From: Arthrobacter_H rhombi
GTDB taxonomy: Bacteria; Actinomycetota; Actinomycetes; Actinomycetales; Micrococcaceae
Assembly (NCBI RefSeq): GCF_039526245.1
Contig: NZ_BAAAIV010000007.1
Location: 23,232 to 87,231, forward strand
Direction: 5' to 3'
DNA length: 64,000 nucleotides
The notes beneath the pieces are model-generated. The model was not told where the DNA came from, ran no database searches, and saw only the letters and a list, made by a program, of their open reading frames with translations. A program made the position numbers and the translations under genes. Within the stretch, counting starts at the first letter, position 1; each line of letters opens with the position of its first letter. Below are positions 49,544 through 58,491 of this stretch, one piece after another.

Positions 49544-50742
49544 GCACCCCCACCACCCTCCAACCCACCGGATCCCCCCTCGGCGTCACGGCGGCTGCAG
49601 GCTTCCGCGCGGCAGGCGCCACCGCGGGGCTGAAGGCCTCCGGAACCCCCGACGTTGCACTGGTGGTCAACGACGGACCGCTGAAGCACGCCGCCGCGGT
49701 CTTCACCTCCAACCGCGTCGCCGCAGCCCCCGTGCACTGGTCGCGCCAGGCGGTCTCCGACGGGCGCGCGGACGCCGTGTTCCTGAACTCCGGGGGAGCG
49801 AACGCCTGCACCGGGGCCGAGGGGTTCCAGAACACCCACACCACCGCCGAGGCCACCGCCGCCGCGCTGGGCATCAGCGCCGGCGACGTGCTGGTCTGCT
49901 CCACGGGCCTCATCGGCGAACAACTGCCGATGGACAAGATCCACGCAGGCATCACCACGCTGTCAGCTGCCCTGGCCGAGGGTGCCGGGAACGACGGCGG
50001 TGCTGCCGCGGCCACCGCGATCATGACCACCGACACCATCCCCAAGCAGGCCGGCTACCCCGGTGCGGGGTACACCATCGGCGGGATGGCCAAGGGAGCC
50101 GGCATGCTGGCCCCCGGGCTGGCCACCATGCTGGTGGTCATCACCACCGATGCCGAGCTCGACCCAGCGGAACTGGACTCCGCCTTGCGGGCCGCGACGC
50201 AGGTCAGCTTCGACCGTGCCGACTCCGATGGCTGCATGTCCACCAACGACACGGTCATCCTGATGGCCTCGGGTGCCTCCGGGGTCCGGCCGGACGTGGG
50301 CGAGTTCACCGACGGCCTGGCCGCAATGTGCACCGACCTGGCCCGCCAGCTCATTGCCGACGCCGAGGGCGCGGCCCACGAGATCAGCATCCGTGCGTTC
50401 AACGCCGCCAGCGTCCAGGACGCCGAGGAGGTAGCCCGCGCCGTGGCCCGTTCGAACCTGTTCAAGACCGCGATCTTCGGCCAGGACCCGAACTGGGGGC
50501 GTGTGCTCTCCGCCGTCGGGACCACCGGGGCGGCCTTTGAACCGGACCAGCTGGACGTGGCCATCAACCAGGTCCAGGTCTGCCGGGCCGGGTGCATCGG
50601 CGATGACCGTTCGCTGGTGGACCTCTCCGGGCGCCAGGTCCTGGTGGAGATCGACCTCCATGCCGGGGACGTCGAAGCGACGATCTGGACCAACGACCTC
50701 ACCCACGACTACGTGCACGAGAATTCCGCCTACTCCAGCTAG
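49540..50742 (+). CDS. argJ: Bifunctional ornithine acetyltransferase/N-acetylglutamate synthase ArgJ
   Basis: ArgJ recycles the acetyl group from N-acetylornithine to glutamate. The 400-residue precursor cuts itself at A195-T196 (MLAPGLATMLVVI), leaving Thr196 as nucleophile. Conserved NSGGANACTG and the C-terminal NDLTHDYVHENSAYSS end are present. ATG 49540 sits in the argC stop (ATGA). It may be bifunctional (synthase plus acetyltransferase), which depends on residues not decided here. argB follows after 13 nt. Confidence 0.96.
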   Translation: MSTPTTLQPTGSPLGVTAAAGFRAAGATAGLKASGTPDVALVVNDGPLKHAAAVFTSNRVAAAPVHWSRQAVSDGRADAVFLNSGGANACTGAEGFQNTHTTAEATAAALGISAGDVLVCSTGLIGEQLPMDKIHAGITTLSAALAEGAGNDGGAAAATAIMTTDTIPKQAGYPGAGYTIGGMAKGAGMLAPGLATMLVVITTDAELDPAELDSALRAATQVSFDRADSDGCMSTNDTVILMASGASGVRPDVGEFTDGLAAMCTDLARQLIADAEGAAHEISIRAFNAASVQDAEEVARAVARSNLFKTAIFGQDPNWGRVLSAVGTTGAAFEPDQLDVAINQVQVCRAGCIGDDRSLVDLSGRQVLVEIDLHAGDVEATIWTNDLTHDYVHENSAYSS

Positions 50743-50755
50743 GACGCTGCCGACC

Positions 50756-51703
50756 ATGAACACGAACTCCGCCTCCGGACCCCAGGAAACGTTGTCCGGC
50801 GACGCCTGGGACACCGCCCACCGCAAGGCCGAGGGGCTGATCGAGGCGCTGCCCTGGATCCAGCACTTCGCCGGGACCACCATGGTCATCAAGTACGGCG
50901 GCAACGCCATGGTCAACGACGAGCTGCGCCGTGCCTTCGCCGAGGACATCGTCTTCCTCCACCACGTGGGCATCCACCCCGTCGTCGTCCATGGGGGAGG
51001 CCCGCAGATCAGCTCCATGCTCGAACGACTGGGCATCGAATCCGAATTCCGCGGCGGACTGCGCGTGACGACACCGGAAGCCATGGACGTGGTGCGCATG
51101 GTGCTCACCGGGCAGGTCGGACGCGAACTGGTCGGCCTGGTCAACTCCCACGGACCGTACGCCGTGGGGCTCTCCGGCGAAGACGGGGCCCTGCTCCAGG
51201 CGGTCCGCACCGGCACGGTCGTCGACGGCGAAACGGTCGACCTGGGCCTGGTGGGCGAGGTGACCGGCGTCGAACCCCGTGCCCTGGTCGACCTGGTGGC
51301 CGCCGGGCGCATCCCGGTGATCTCCACCATCGCCCCCGAGGTCGGGGCCGACGGGGAGCCCACCGGCCAGGTGCTCAACGTGAATGCCGATACCGCCGCT
51401 GCCGCCGTGGCCTCGGCGCTGGGGGCCTCGAAACTGGTCATCCTCACCGACGTCGAGGGGCTCTACTCGGATTGGCCCGACCGCTCCTCGCTGGTCTCAT
51501 CGCTGACCGTGGCCGAGCTGCGGCGGATGATGCCCCGGCTGGAATCGGGCATGATCCCCAAGATGGAAGCCTGCCTGAAGGCTGTCGAGGACGGCGTCGA
51601 ACGGGCGCACATCGTCGACGGACGCCAACCCCATTCGATGCTGCTGGAGGTCTTCACCTCGGCGGGCGTCGGCACCCAAGTGGTCCCGGAGGAACAACCA
51701 TGA
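50756..51703 (+). CDS. argB: Acetylglutamate kinase ArgB
   Basis: ArgB phosphorylates N-acetylglutamate, the main feedback-controlled step in bacteria with cyclic arginine synthesis. The 315-residue kinase has VIKYGGNAM near 44-52, VVVHGGGPQISSML and the C-terminal LESGMIPKMEACLKAVE. An N-terminal helix extension (about 20-35, HRKAEGLIEALPWIQHFAG) is the type that allows arginine inhibition in hexameric ArgB. argD overlaps its stop by 4 nt. Confidence 0.96.
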   Translation: MNTNSASGPQETLSGDAWDTAHRKAEGLIEALPWIQHFAGTTMVIKYGGNAMVNDELRRAFAEDIVFLHHVGIHPVVVHGGGPQISSMLERLGIESEFRGGLRVTTPEAMDVVRMVLTGQVGRELVGLVNSHGPYAVGLSGEDGALLQAVRTGTVVDGETVDLGLVGEVTGVEPRALVDLVAAGRIPVISTIAPEVGADGEPTGQVLNVNADTAAAAVASALGASKLVILTDVEGLYSDWPDRSSLVSSLTVAELRRMMPRLESGMIPKMEACLKAVEDGVERAHIVDGRQPHSMLLEVFTSAGVGTQVVPEEQP

Positions 51704-52974
51704 ACCAGACCCCGACGACACCCGCGGCCCAACCGCTGGCCGAAAGCAGTGAACTGGCCGCCCTGCAAGGCCTGCAGTCGGCCGAACTGACCGAGCGCTA
51801 CAACGCCTCGCTGATGGGCGTCTTCGGAACGCCGCAGCGGGTCCTGGTCCGTGGCTCCGGCTGCGTGGTCTGGGACGCCGACGGACGCGAATACCTGGAC
51901 CTGTTGGGCGGCATCGCCGTCAACGCGCTGGGCCACGCCCACCCGTTCCTGACCTCCGTGGTCTCCAGCCAGCTGGCCACGCTGGGCCACGTCTCCAACT
52001 TCTTCACCAGCCCCACGCAGATCGCCCTCGCCGAGAAGCTGCTGTCCCTGGCCCAGGCGCCGGAGGGGTCGAAGGTCTTCTTCGCCAACTCCGGCACCGA
52101 GGCCAACGAGGCTGCCTTCAAGCTGGCCCGGCGCAACGACGGAGCCGGAACCGGCACTCCCCGCCGCCGCATCATCGCCCTGGAGAACGCCTTCCACGGC
52201 CGGTCCATGGGTGCCCTGGCGCTGACATGGAAGCAGGCCTACCGCGAACCGTTCGAGCCGCTGCCCGGCGGCGTGGAATGGGTGCCCGCCGGCGATGTCG
52301 AGGCACTGCGTGCCGCGGTGGACGAGAGCGTCGCCGCCGTGTTCATCGAACCGATCCAGGGCGAGGCCGGGGTCCGCGGATATCCTGCCGGCTACCTGCA
52401 GGCCGCCCGGGAGATCACCCGCGATGCCGGGGCGCTGCTCATCATCGACGAGGTCCAGACCGGCATCGGACGGACGGGCACCTGGTTCGCCTCCGAGGGC
52501 ATCGAACCGGATGCCATCACGCTGGCCAAGGGGCTCGGCGGCGGCTTCCCCATCGGCGCCCTGATCACCTTCGGTGAGCGGACCTCGAGCCTGCTGAGCG
52601 CGGGACAGCACGGAACGACCTTCGGCGGGAACCCCGCAGCCACCGCCTCGGCGCTGGCGACGTTGCACGTCATCGAGAGCCAGGGCCTGTTGGAGCACGT
52701 CCGCGAGATGGGCCAGTTCCTCTCCGTGCAGCTCGGGAAACTGGACTTCATCACCGAGGTCCGGGCCCACGGGTTGCTGGTCGGCTTCGACCTCGCCTCC
52801 GACGTGGCCCCCGCCGTCGTGCGTGCCGCGCTGGAGGCCGGATTCATCATCAACTCCACCGGGCCGGGCTCCCTGCGCCTGGCCCCACCGCTGATCATCA
52901 CCGCCGGCCAACTGCAGGTCTTCATCGACGCCCTGCCCGGCCTCTACACCACTGCCCAGGAGGACCACGCATGA
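51700..52974 (+). CDS. argD: Acetylornithine aminotransferase ArgD
   Basis: ArgD is a PLP enzyme converting N-acetylglutamate semialdehyde to N-acetylornithine. The 424-residue protein has FFANSGTEANEAAFKLAR, IIDEVQTGIGRTG and the PLP lysine K277 (TLAKGLGGGFPIGA). Members often also act on succinyldiaminopimelate. The ATG overlaps argB (ATGA) and argF overlaps its stop. An extra 30-residue N-terminus is unstructured. Confidence 0.96.
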   Translation: MNQTPTTPAAQPLAESSELAALQGLQSAELTERYNASLMGVFGTPQRVLVRGSGCVVWDADGREYLDLLGGIAVNALGHAHPFLTSVVSSQLATLGHVSNFFTSPTQIALAEKLLSLAQAPEGSKVFFANSGTEANEAAFKLARRNDGAGTGTPRRRIIALENAFHGRSMGALALTWKQAYREPFEPLPGGVEWVPAGDVEALRAAVDESVAAVFIEPIQGEAGVRGYPAGYLQAAREITRDAGALLIIDEVQTGIGRTGTWFASEGIEPDAITLAKGLGGGFPIGALITFGERTSSLLSAGQHGTTFGGNPAATASALATLHVIESQGLLEHVREMGQFLSVQLGKLDFITEVRAHGLLVGFDLASDVAPAVVRAALEAGFIINSTGPGSLRLAPPLIITAGQLQVFIDALPGLYTTAQEDHA

Positions 52975-53948
52975 GCGACCAGAACATCCGCCATTTCCTG
53001 CTCGACACCGACCTCAACCAGGCCGAACAAACCGAGGTCCTGGACCTGGCCGCGGCCATGAAGGCCGATCGCTTCGGCTACCGCCCCTACACCGGGCCGC
53101 AGACCGTGGCCGTCTTCTTCGACAAGACCTCCACCCGCACCCGGGTCTCCTTCGCCGCAGGGATCGCTGAACTCGGTGGCTCGCCGCTGGTCATCAACGC
53201 CGGGGAATCCCAGCTGGGCCACAAGGAATCCATTGCCGATTCCGCCCGCGTACTCAGCCGCATGGTCTCCACCATCGTCTGGCGCACCTACGCGCAGGCC
53301 GGTTTGGAGGAGATGGCAGCCCACAGCCGGGTTCCGGTGATCAACGCACTCTCCGACGACTACCACCCGTGCCAGCTGCTGGCCGACCTGCTGACCATCC
53401 GCGAGCACAAGGGCCAGCTGGCCGGTTTGTCGATGGCCTACCTGGGCGATTCCGCCAACAACATGGCCAACTCCTACCTGCTGGCCGGGGTGACAGCCGG
53501 CATGCACGTGCGCATCGCCGGCCCCCAGGGTTACCTTCCGGACGAGGAGGTCGTCGCCGCTGCCCGGACCCGCGCCGCGGAGACCGGGGGATCGGTGACC
53601 ATCACCACCGATGCCGCCCAGGCGCTGGCCGGGGCCGACGTCGTGGCCACCGACACCTGGGTCTCGATGGGCCAGGAGGACGAGAAGGCAGAACGCGTGA
53701 AGCTCTTCGGCGACTACCGCGTCGACGAGGCCGCCATGGCCCACGCCGCGGACGACGCGATCGTCCTGCACTGCCTGCCGGCCTACCGTGAATACGAGAT
53801 CGCCGCGGAGGTCATCGACGGCCCCCAGTCGGTCGTGTGGGATGAGGCCGAAAACCGTCTCCACGCCCAGAAGGCCCTCATGGCCTGGCTGATGGCCACC
53901 TCAGGCCTGGCCGAGGTCGACGGGGTCCGAGCGGGCGGGCGACGATGA
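52971..53948 (+). CDS. argF: Ornithine carbamoyltransferase ArgF
   Basis: ArgF makes citrulline from ornithine and carbamoyl phosphate. The 325-residue protein has FDKTSTRTRVSFAAG, YHPCQLLADLLT, TDTWVSMGQE and HCLPAYREYEI. Start ATG 52971 lies in the argD stop (ATGA) and argR overlaps its own stop, so the six genes are translationally linked. Confidence 0.97.
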   Translation: MSDQNIRHFLLDTDLNQAEQTEVLDLAAAMKADRFGYRPYTGPQTVAVFFDKTSTRTRVSFAAGIAELGGSPLVINAGESQLGHKESIADSARVLSRMVSTIVWRTYAQAGLEEMAAHSRVPVINALSDDYHPCQLLADLLTIREHKGQLAGLSMAYLGDSANNMANSYLLAGVTAGMHVRIAGPQGYLPDEEVVAAARTRAAETGGSVTITTDAAQALAGADVVATDTWVSMGQEDEKAERVKLFGDYRVDEAAMAHAADDAIVLHCLPAYREYEIAAEVIDGPQSVVWDEAENRLHAQKALMAWLMATSGLAEVDGVRAGGRR

Positions 53949-54460
53949 GTGCACAGCCGGGTCCCCAACCCACCACCAAGATCGCCCGGCAGGCCCGCAT
54001 CAAGGCGATCCTGGGCGCCGGATCGGTGCGCTCCCAGGCCGAACTCGCGGCATTGCTGGCGGCCGACGGCGTCCAGGTCACGCAGGCCACCCTCTCGCGT
54101 GACCTGGTGGAGATGGGAGCCATCCGCGTCCGCGGCGTCGAGGGCGGGCTTGTCTACGCGCTGCGCTCCGAAGGCGGGGACCGGGCACCCCAGACCGGCA
54201 TCACCCAGGAGGTCCTGGACGCGCGCCTGGCCAAGCTCTCGGCCGACCTGATCGTCACCGCCGAGTCGTCGGCAAACATCGTCATCCTGAGGACTCCGCC
54301 CGGGGCGGCCAACTTCCTGGCCCTGTCGATCGACCACTCCGTCATGCCGGACGTGCTCGGAACCCTCGCCGGGGACGACACCGTCATGCTCATCACCCGG
54401 GAGCCGGATGGCGGTGCGGACGTCGCGGCACGCTTCCTGGAACTGGCGAACCCGCAATAG
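53945..54460 (+). CDS. argR: Arginine repressor ArgR
   Basis: ArgR is a hexameric repressor that binds ARG boxes when arginine is high. The 171-residue protein has the winged HTH (SQAELAALLAADGVQVTQATLSRDLVEMGAIRV split over residues about 32-60) and the C-terminal oligomerisation and arginine-binding domain. The second domain carries AGDDTVMLI, where many ArgRs have GDDT. It is encoded in the operon it likely represses, with candidate ARG boxes before argC and argG. Convergent with the ankyrin gene. Confidence 0.95.
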   Translation: MSAQPGPQPTTKIARQARIKAILGAGSVRSQAELAALLAADGVQVTQATLSRDLVEMGAIRVRGVEGGLVYALRSEGGDRAPQTGITQEVLDARLAKLSADLIVTAESSANIVILRTPPGAANFLALSIDHSVMPDVLGTLAGDDTVMLITREPDGGADVAARFLELANPQ

Positions 54461-54512
54461 GGACACCTGACGGGGGCGGCGGCGACGTGCCGGCCCCTCG
54501 GCAATCGCCCTC

Positions 54513-54929
54513 CTAGAGGTATTCGCCGATCAGTTCGCGCATGGCCGGCAAGTCGAACATCTCGGTGACCGCCACGGCGTTCTGGGCTCCGAGCTTCGGG
54601 TCGGCTCCGGCGTCCAGCAGGAAACGAGTCAGCTCGGTGTTCTGGCGGAACACGGCGCAGGTCAGCGCGGACTGGCCCTTGTCATTGAGGCGGTCGATGG
54701 TGGCCCCGCGTTCAACCAACGCCCGGGCCAGATCGTTGTGGCCGTTATAGGAGGCCAGGATCAACAGGGTGTCGCCCTTGTGGTCGGTGAGATCCGCCGG
54801 CAGCCCCTCGGCTATGAGGGCCAGGAGCCTATCGGCCTCCCCTTGACGGGCGAGGTCGAAGGTGGAATGAAGGAAGGCCAGTTCCTCTTCGGTGAGTTCG
54901 GGTACGGGCTGGTCTGCTGGCTCGGTCAT
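54513..54929 (-). CDS. Ankyrin-repeat protein
   Basis: The 138-residue product holds about two to three ankyrin repeats (HKGDTLLILASYNGHNDLARALVERGATID and the next DKGQSALTCAVFRQNTELTRFLLDAGADP, each given here in parts). Ankyrin repeats bind proteins; function is unknown. ATG 54929 was chosen: on the minus strand TAAGCT lies 7 nt before it (54937-54942), so it may be leaderless. It sits between argR and argG on the opposite strand and breaks the arg cluster in two. Confidence 0.8.
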   Translation of the reverse strand: MTEPADQPVPELTEEELAFLHSTFDLARQGEADRLLALIAEGLPADLTDHKGDTLLILASYNGHNDLARALVERGATIDRLNDKGQSALTCAVFRQNTELTRFLLDAGADPKLGAQNAVAVTEMFDLPAMRELIGEYL

Positions 54930-54936
54930 GTTTTCC

Positions 54937-54942
54937 AGCTTA
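54937..54942 (-). promoter_or_regulatory. Candidate leaderless -10 element of the ankyrin gene
   Basis: TAAGCT on the minus strand lies 7 nt before ATG 54929. It is 32 nt from the argG ARG box, so the divergent promoters share the region. Confidence 0.4.
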
Positions 54943-54973
54943 ACCGCCGTCGCGGATGCACCCACATTGCATC

Positions 54974-54993
54974 GTCTGCATAATTATGTAGAC
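54974..54993 (+). promoter_or_regulatory. ARG box/promoter of argG
   Basis: The 20-bp imperfect palindrome GTCTGCATAATTATGTAGAC (18 of 20 positions symmetric) contains CATAATTATG, a typical ArgR site. TTGCAT (54967-54972) and TAGACT (54989-54994), 16 nt apart, form a plausible -35/-10 pair overlapped by the box. Confidence 0.7.
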
Positions 54994-55060
54994 TAGTGAA
55001 TAAGAAGTGAATAGTCCGGCGCTGAGCAGCGTTGGAACCCCATTCCCAGAGGAGAAACCC

Positions 55061-56269
55061 GTGAAGGAACGCATTGTCTTGGCCTACTCCGGCGGCCTGG
55101 ATACGTCCGTGGCCATCGGCTGGATCGGCGAAGCCACCGGTGCCGAGGTCATCGCCGTGGCGGTCGACGTCGGACAGGGTGGCGAGTCCCTCGAGACCGT
55201 GCGTGACCGTGCACTGGGTTGCGGCGCCGTCGAGGCCTACGTGGCCGACGCCCGGGATGAGTTCGCCAACGAGTACTGCATGCCCACGCTGCAGACCGGC
55301 GCGCTGTACCAGGACCACTACCCGCTGATCTCTGCCATCTCCCGCCCGGTCATCGTCAAGCACCTGGTCACGGCAGCCAAGCAGTTCGGCGCCACCACGG
55401 TCGCCCACGGCTGCACCGGCAAGGGCAACGACCAGGTCCGTTTCGAGGTCGGCATCCAGACACTCGGCCCGGACCTGAAGTGCATCGCCCCCGTCCGCGA
55501 CCTGGCGCTGACCCGCGACAAGGCCATCGACTACGCGGAGAAGAACAACCTCCCGATCGAGACCACCAAGAAGAACCCGTTCTCCATCGACCAGAACGTC
55601 TGGGGTCGCGCCGTGGAGACCGGCTACCTCGAGGACATCTGGAACGCCCCGACCAAGGACGTCTACAGCTACACCGATTCGCCCGAGTTCCCGCCGGCCC
55701 CGGACGAGGTCACCATCACCTTCCGCCAGGGCATCCCGGTGGCCATTGACGGCGTGGCCGTCACCCCGTTGGAAGCCATCGAGCAGATGAACCGCCGCGC
55801 CGGCGCCCAGGGCATCGGCCGCATCGACATCGTCGAGGACCGCCTCGTGGGCATCAAGTCCCGCGAGATCTACGAGGCCCCGGGCCCGATGGCCCTCATG
55901 GAGGCCCACAAGCACCTGGAGAACATCACCCTCGAGCGCGAGCAGGCCCGTTTCAAGGCGACCGTCTCCCAACGCTGGAGCGAGCTGGTCTACGACGGCC
56001 AGTGGTTCTCCCCGCTGAAGCGTTCGCTGGACACGTTCGTGGCCGACACGCAGCGCCACGTCAACGGCGACATCCGCATGGTCATGCACGGCGGCCGCGC
56101 AGTCGTCGAGGGGCGTCGCTCCGAGACCGGGCTCTACCGGTTCGACCTGGCCACCTACGACACCGGCGATACGTTCGACCAGTCCAGTGCCCGCGGCTTC
56201 ATCGACATCTTCGGCCTCTCGGCCAAGGTCGCCACGGAGCGCGACGAGCGCGTGGCCGAGGGCAAGTAG
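55061..56269 (+). CDS. argG: Argininosuccinate synthase ArgG
   Basis: ArgG joins citrulline and aspartate using ATP. The 402-residue protein has AYSGGLDTSVA (PP-loop), GCTGKGNDQVRFE and FSIDQNVWGRAVETG. GTG 55061 is 6 nt after GAGGAG and gives the family N-terminus KERIVLAYSGGLDTS; the earlier in-frame ATG 55007 is untranslated leader. argH begins directly after the stop. Its promoter region carries an ARG box. Confidence 0.97.
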   Translation: MKERIVLAYSGGLDTSVAIGWIGEATGAEVIAVAVDVGQGGESLETVRDRALGCGAVEAYVADARDEFANEYCMPTLQTGALYQDHYPLISAISRPVIVKHLVTAAKQFGATTVAHGCTGKGNDQVRFEVGIQTLGPDLKCIAPVRDLALTRDKAIDYAEKNNLPIETTKKNPFSIDQNVWGRAVETGYLEDIWNAPTKDVYSYTDSPEFPPAPDEVTITFRQGIPVAIDGVAVTPLEAIEQMNRRAGAQGIGRIDIVEDRLVGIKSREIYEAPGPMALMEAHKHLENITLEREQARFKATVSQRWSELVYDGQWFSPLKRSLDTFVADTQRHVNGDIRMVMHGGRAVVEGRRSETGLYRFDLATYDTGDTFDQSSARGFIDIFGLSAKVATERDERVAEGK

Positions 56270-57691
56270 ATGCCCGAGGCACACGGCACCAACGAGGGTG
56301 CGCTGTGGGGCGGCCGGTTCTCCGGCGGCCCCGCGGACGCCCTTGCGGCCCTGAGCAAGTCGACCGACTTCGACTGGCGACTGGCCCGCTACGACATCGC
56401 CGGATCGCGGGCCCACGCACGCGTCCTGCATACTGCAGGCCTGCTGGATGCGGCCGAACTCGAGGGCATGATCGCCGCCCTGGACCAGCTCGAATCCGAC
56501 GTCGCGGACGGTACCTACACGGCAGCCGCATCCGATGAGGATGTGCACGGTTCGCTGGAACGGGGCCTGATCGAACGCGCCGGGCCGGCACTGGGCGGAA
56601 AGCTGCGGGCGGGACGTTCGCGCAATGACCAGATCGCCACCCTGGGGAGGATGTTCCTGCGGGACCACGCCCGGGTCATCGCCCGCGGCGTGCTGGCCAC
56701 CATCGACGCGCTGATCGAGCAGGCGGAAGCCCACCCGGAGGCTGCCATGCCCGGACGCACCCACCTGCAGCATGCCCAGCCCGTGCTGCTGGGGCATCAC
56801 CTGCTGGCCCACGCCTGGGCGCTGCTGCGCGATGTGCAGCGGCTGGCCGACTGGGACCGCCGTGCTGCCGTTTCGCCGTACGGATCCGGTGCCTTGGCGG
56901 GATCCTCGTTGGGGTTGGACCCCAACGCCGTAGCCGCTGACCTGGGCTTCGACTCGGCCACCTGGAACTCGATCGACGGCACCGCCGGGCGCGATGTCTT
57001 CGCCGAGTACTCCTGGGTTGCAGCGATGATCGGCGTGGACCTGTCACGGATCTCCGAGGAGGTCATCCTCTGGGCGACCAAGGAGTTCTCCTTCGTCACG
57101 CTGCACGATTCGTACTCCACCGGATCATCGATCATGCCGCAGAAGAAGAACCCCGATGTCGCAGAACTCGCCCGCGGCAAGGCCGGACGCCTCATCGGTG
57201 ACCTGACCGGATTGCTGGCCACGCTCAAGGGCCTGCCGCTGGCCTACAACCGGGACCTGCAGGAGGACAAGGAGCCGGTTTTCGACGCAACGGACACCCT
57301 GGAGCTGCTGTTGCCGGCCGTATCCGGGATGATCGCCACGTTGAAATTCAATACCGGGCGCATGGCCGAACTGGCACCGCTGGGCTTTGCGCTGGCCACG
57401 GACATCGCCGAATGGCTGGTCCGCCAGGGTGTGCCGTTCCGCGACGCGCATGAACTCTCCGGCGCGGCCGTTCGCCAGGCTGAATCACGGGGCGTTGAAC
57501 TGTGGGACCTGACCGACGAGGAATTCGCCGCCATCTCCCCGGAACTGACCCCCGCAGTCCGCGAGGTCCTGAGCACCGCCGGCTCGCTGGGATCGCGTTC
57601 CTCGCAGGGCGGCACGGCGCCGTCCGCAGTGGTCGCACAGCTGGCGGCGCTGAAGGAACAGCTGGCACCCCTGCGCGACTTCTCGGCCTGA
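56270..57691 (+). CDS. argH: Argininosuccinate lyase ArgH
   Basis: ArgH splits argininosuccinate to arginine and fumarate. The 473-residue protein has LWGGRFSGGP near the N-terminus, SRNDQIAT, and the fumarase/aspartase signature GSSIMPQKKNPD. The ATG immediately follows the argG stop. It ends at a strong hairpin terminator. The last enzyme of the pathway, it completes a full set from glutamate except N-acetylglutamate synthase, which ArgJ may cover. Confidence 0.97.
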   Translation: MPEAHGTNEGALWGGRFSGGPADALAALSKSTDFDWRLARYDIAGSRAHARVLHTAGLLDAAELEGMIAALDQLESDVADGTYTAAASDEDVHGSLERGLIERAGPALGGKLRAGRSRNDQIATLGRMFLRDHARVIARGVLATIDALIEQAEAHPEAAMPGRTHLQHAQPVLLGHHLLAHAWALLRDVQRLADWDRRAAVSPYGSGALAGSSLGLDPNAVAADLGFDSATWNSIDGTAGRDVFAEYSWVAAMIGVDLSRISEEVILWATKEFSFVTLHDSYSTGSSIMPQKKNPDVAELARGKAGRLIGDLTGLLATLKGLPLAYNRDLQEDKEPVFDATDTLELLLPAVSGMIATLKFNTGRMAELAPLGFALATDIAEWLVRQGVPFRDAHELSGAAVRQAESRGVELWDLTDEEFAAISPELTPAVREVLSTAGSLGSRSSQGGTAPSAVVAQLAALKEQLAPLRDFSA

Positions 57692-57710
57692 CCCGGCCAC
57701 GCCGCGTTTC

Positions 57711-57743
57711 TACCGCCGTCGTCCCCTCGGGACGACGGCGGTA
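57711..57743 (+). terminator. Terminator of argGH, overlapping the next promoter
   Basis: TACCGCCGTCGTCCC (57711-57725) and GGGACGACGGCGGTA (57729-57743) form a perfect 15-bp stem with a 3-nt loop. The last two bases also begin the TAGTCT element of the next gene. Confidence 0.9.
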
Positions 57744-57747
57744 GTCT
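57742..57747 (+). promoter_or_regulatory. Candidate leaderless -10 element of the mycothiol-type gene
   Basis: TAGTCT lies 6 nt before ATG 57754. It overlaps the end of the preceding terminator stem. Confidence 0.4.
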
Positions 57748-57753
57748 GCTGTC

Positions 57754-58491
57754 ATGACACAGCCCACCACCGCGTCGCTGGCCACTGCAGTCCACGACGC
57801 CACCGCCCAGGCCCGCACCGCGGTCGACGCCCTTGCGCCCGAGGCCTACCACGCCCCGTCCACCCTTCCCGGATGGAGCCACGCCCAGCTGCTGGCCCAC
57901 CTCGACGGCGTGACCCGTGCCCTGGCCCGCCAAATCACCTACGCCGGTCGCGGCGAACGCATCGACTTCTACGACGGTGGATTCGAGGGACGCAACGAGC
58001 GCATCGAACTCGGCGCGCTCCAACAGCCAGCTGCCCTCGCCGCCCGGGTCCGCGAGGGCCTGGACCTGATCGACGGGGCCATCACCGGCATCCCCGCCGA
58101 CGGGTGGGACGCCACCACGAGCTTCCGCGGCGAGGGCACCGTGGCCGACTGCGTGAAGGCGGCCTGGCGCGAGGTCCTCATCCACGCCACCGACCTGGAC
58201 ACCACCGTCAGCCTGGCCGACTGGCCCACGGAATTCTCGGCCCACCTCTTCGATTTCCTCTCCCTCCGGGTGCCCTCCGAAGCCCGGCTGATGCTCCAAC
58301 CCACTGGTCGCCAGCCGCTCACCTTGGGCGAGGGCCCCACCGGCTACGTGGTCACCGGCATGGAATTCGACCTCGCCGCCTGGCTTGCCGGACGCGAACC
58401 GTCAGGACCCGTGCGTGCCACGGCCGCGGCCGACGGCGTCGACCTCCCGCAGTTGCTTCCCTGGCCCTCGGGGCTGGCCACCGCACCGTGA
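57754..58491 (+). CDS. Maleylpyruvate isomerase-family mycothiol-type enzyme
   Basis: The 245-residue protein has the DinB-like helical bundle with PGWSHAQLLAHLDG (histidine metal ligands) and an SCP2-like C-terminal end. This MDMPI family includes mycothiol-dependent maleylpyruvate isomerase and mycothiol-linked detoxification proteins. The substrate is not known. The glycosylase gene overlaps its stop (GTGA). The presence supports mycothiol use, typical of actinobacteria. Confidence 0.8.
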   Translation: MTQPTTASLATAVHDATAQARTAVDALAPEAYHAPSTLPGWSHAQLLAHLDGVTRALARQITYAGRGERIDFYDGGFEGRNERIELGALQQPAALAARVREGLDLIDGAITGIPADGWDATTSFRGEGTVADCVKAAWREVLIHATDLDTTVSLADWPTEFSAHLFDFLSLRVPSEARLMLQPTGRQPLTLGEGPTGYVVTGMEFDLAAWLAGREPSGPVRATAAADGVDLPQLLPWPSGLATAP

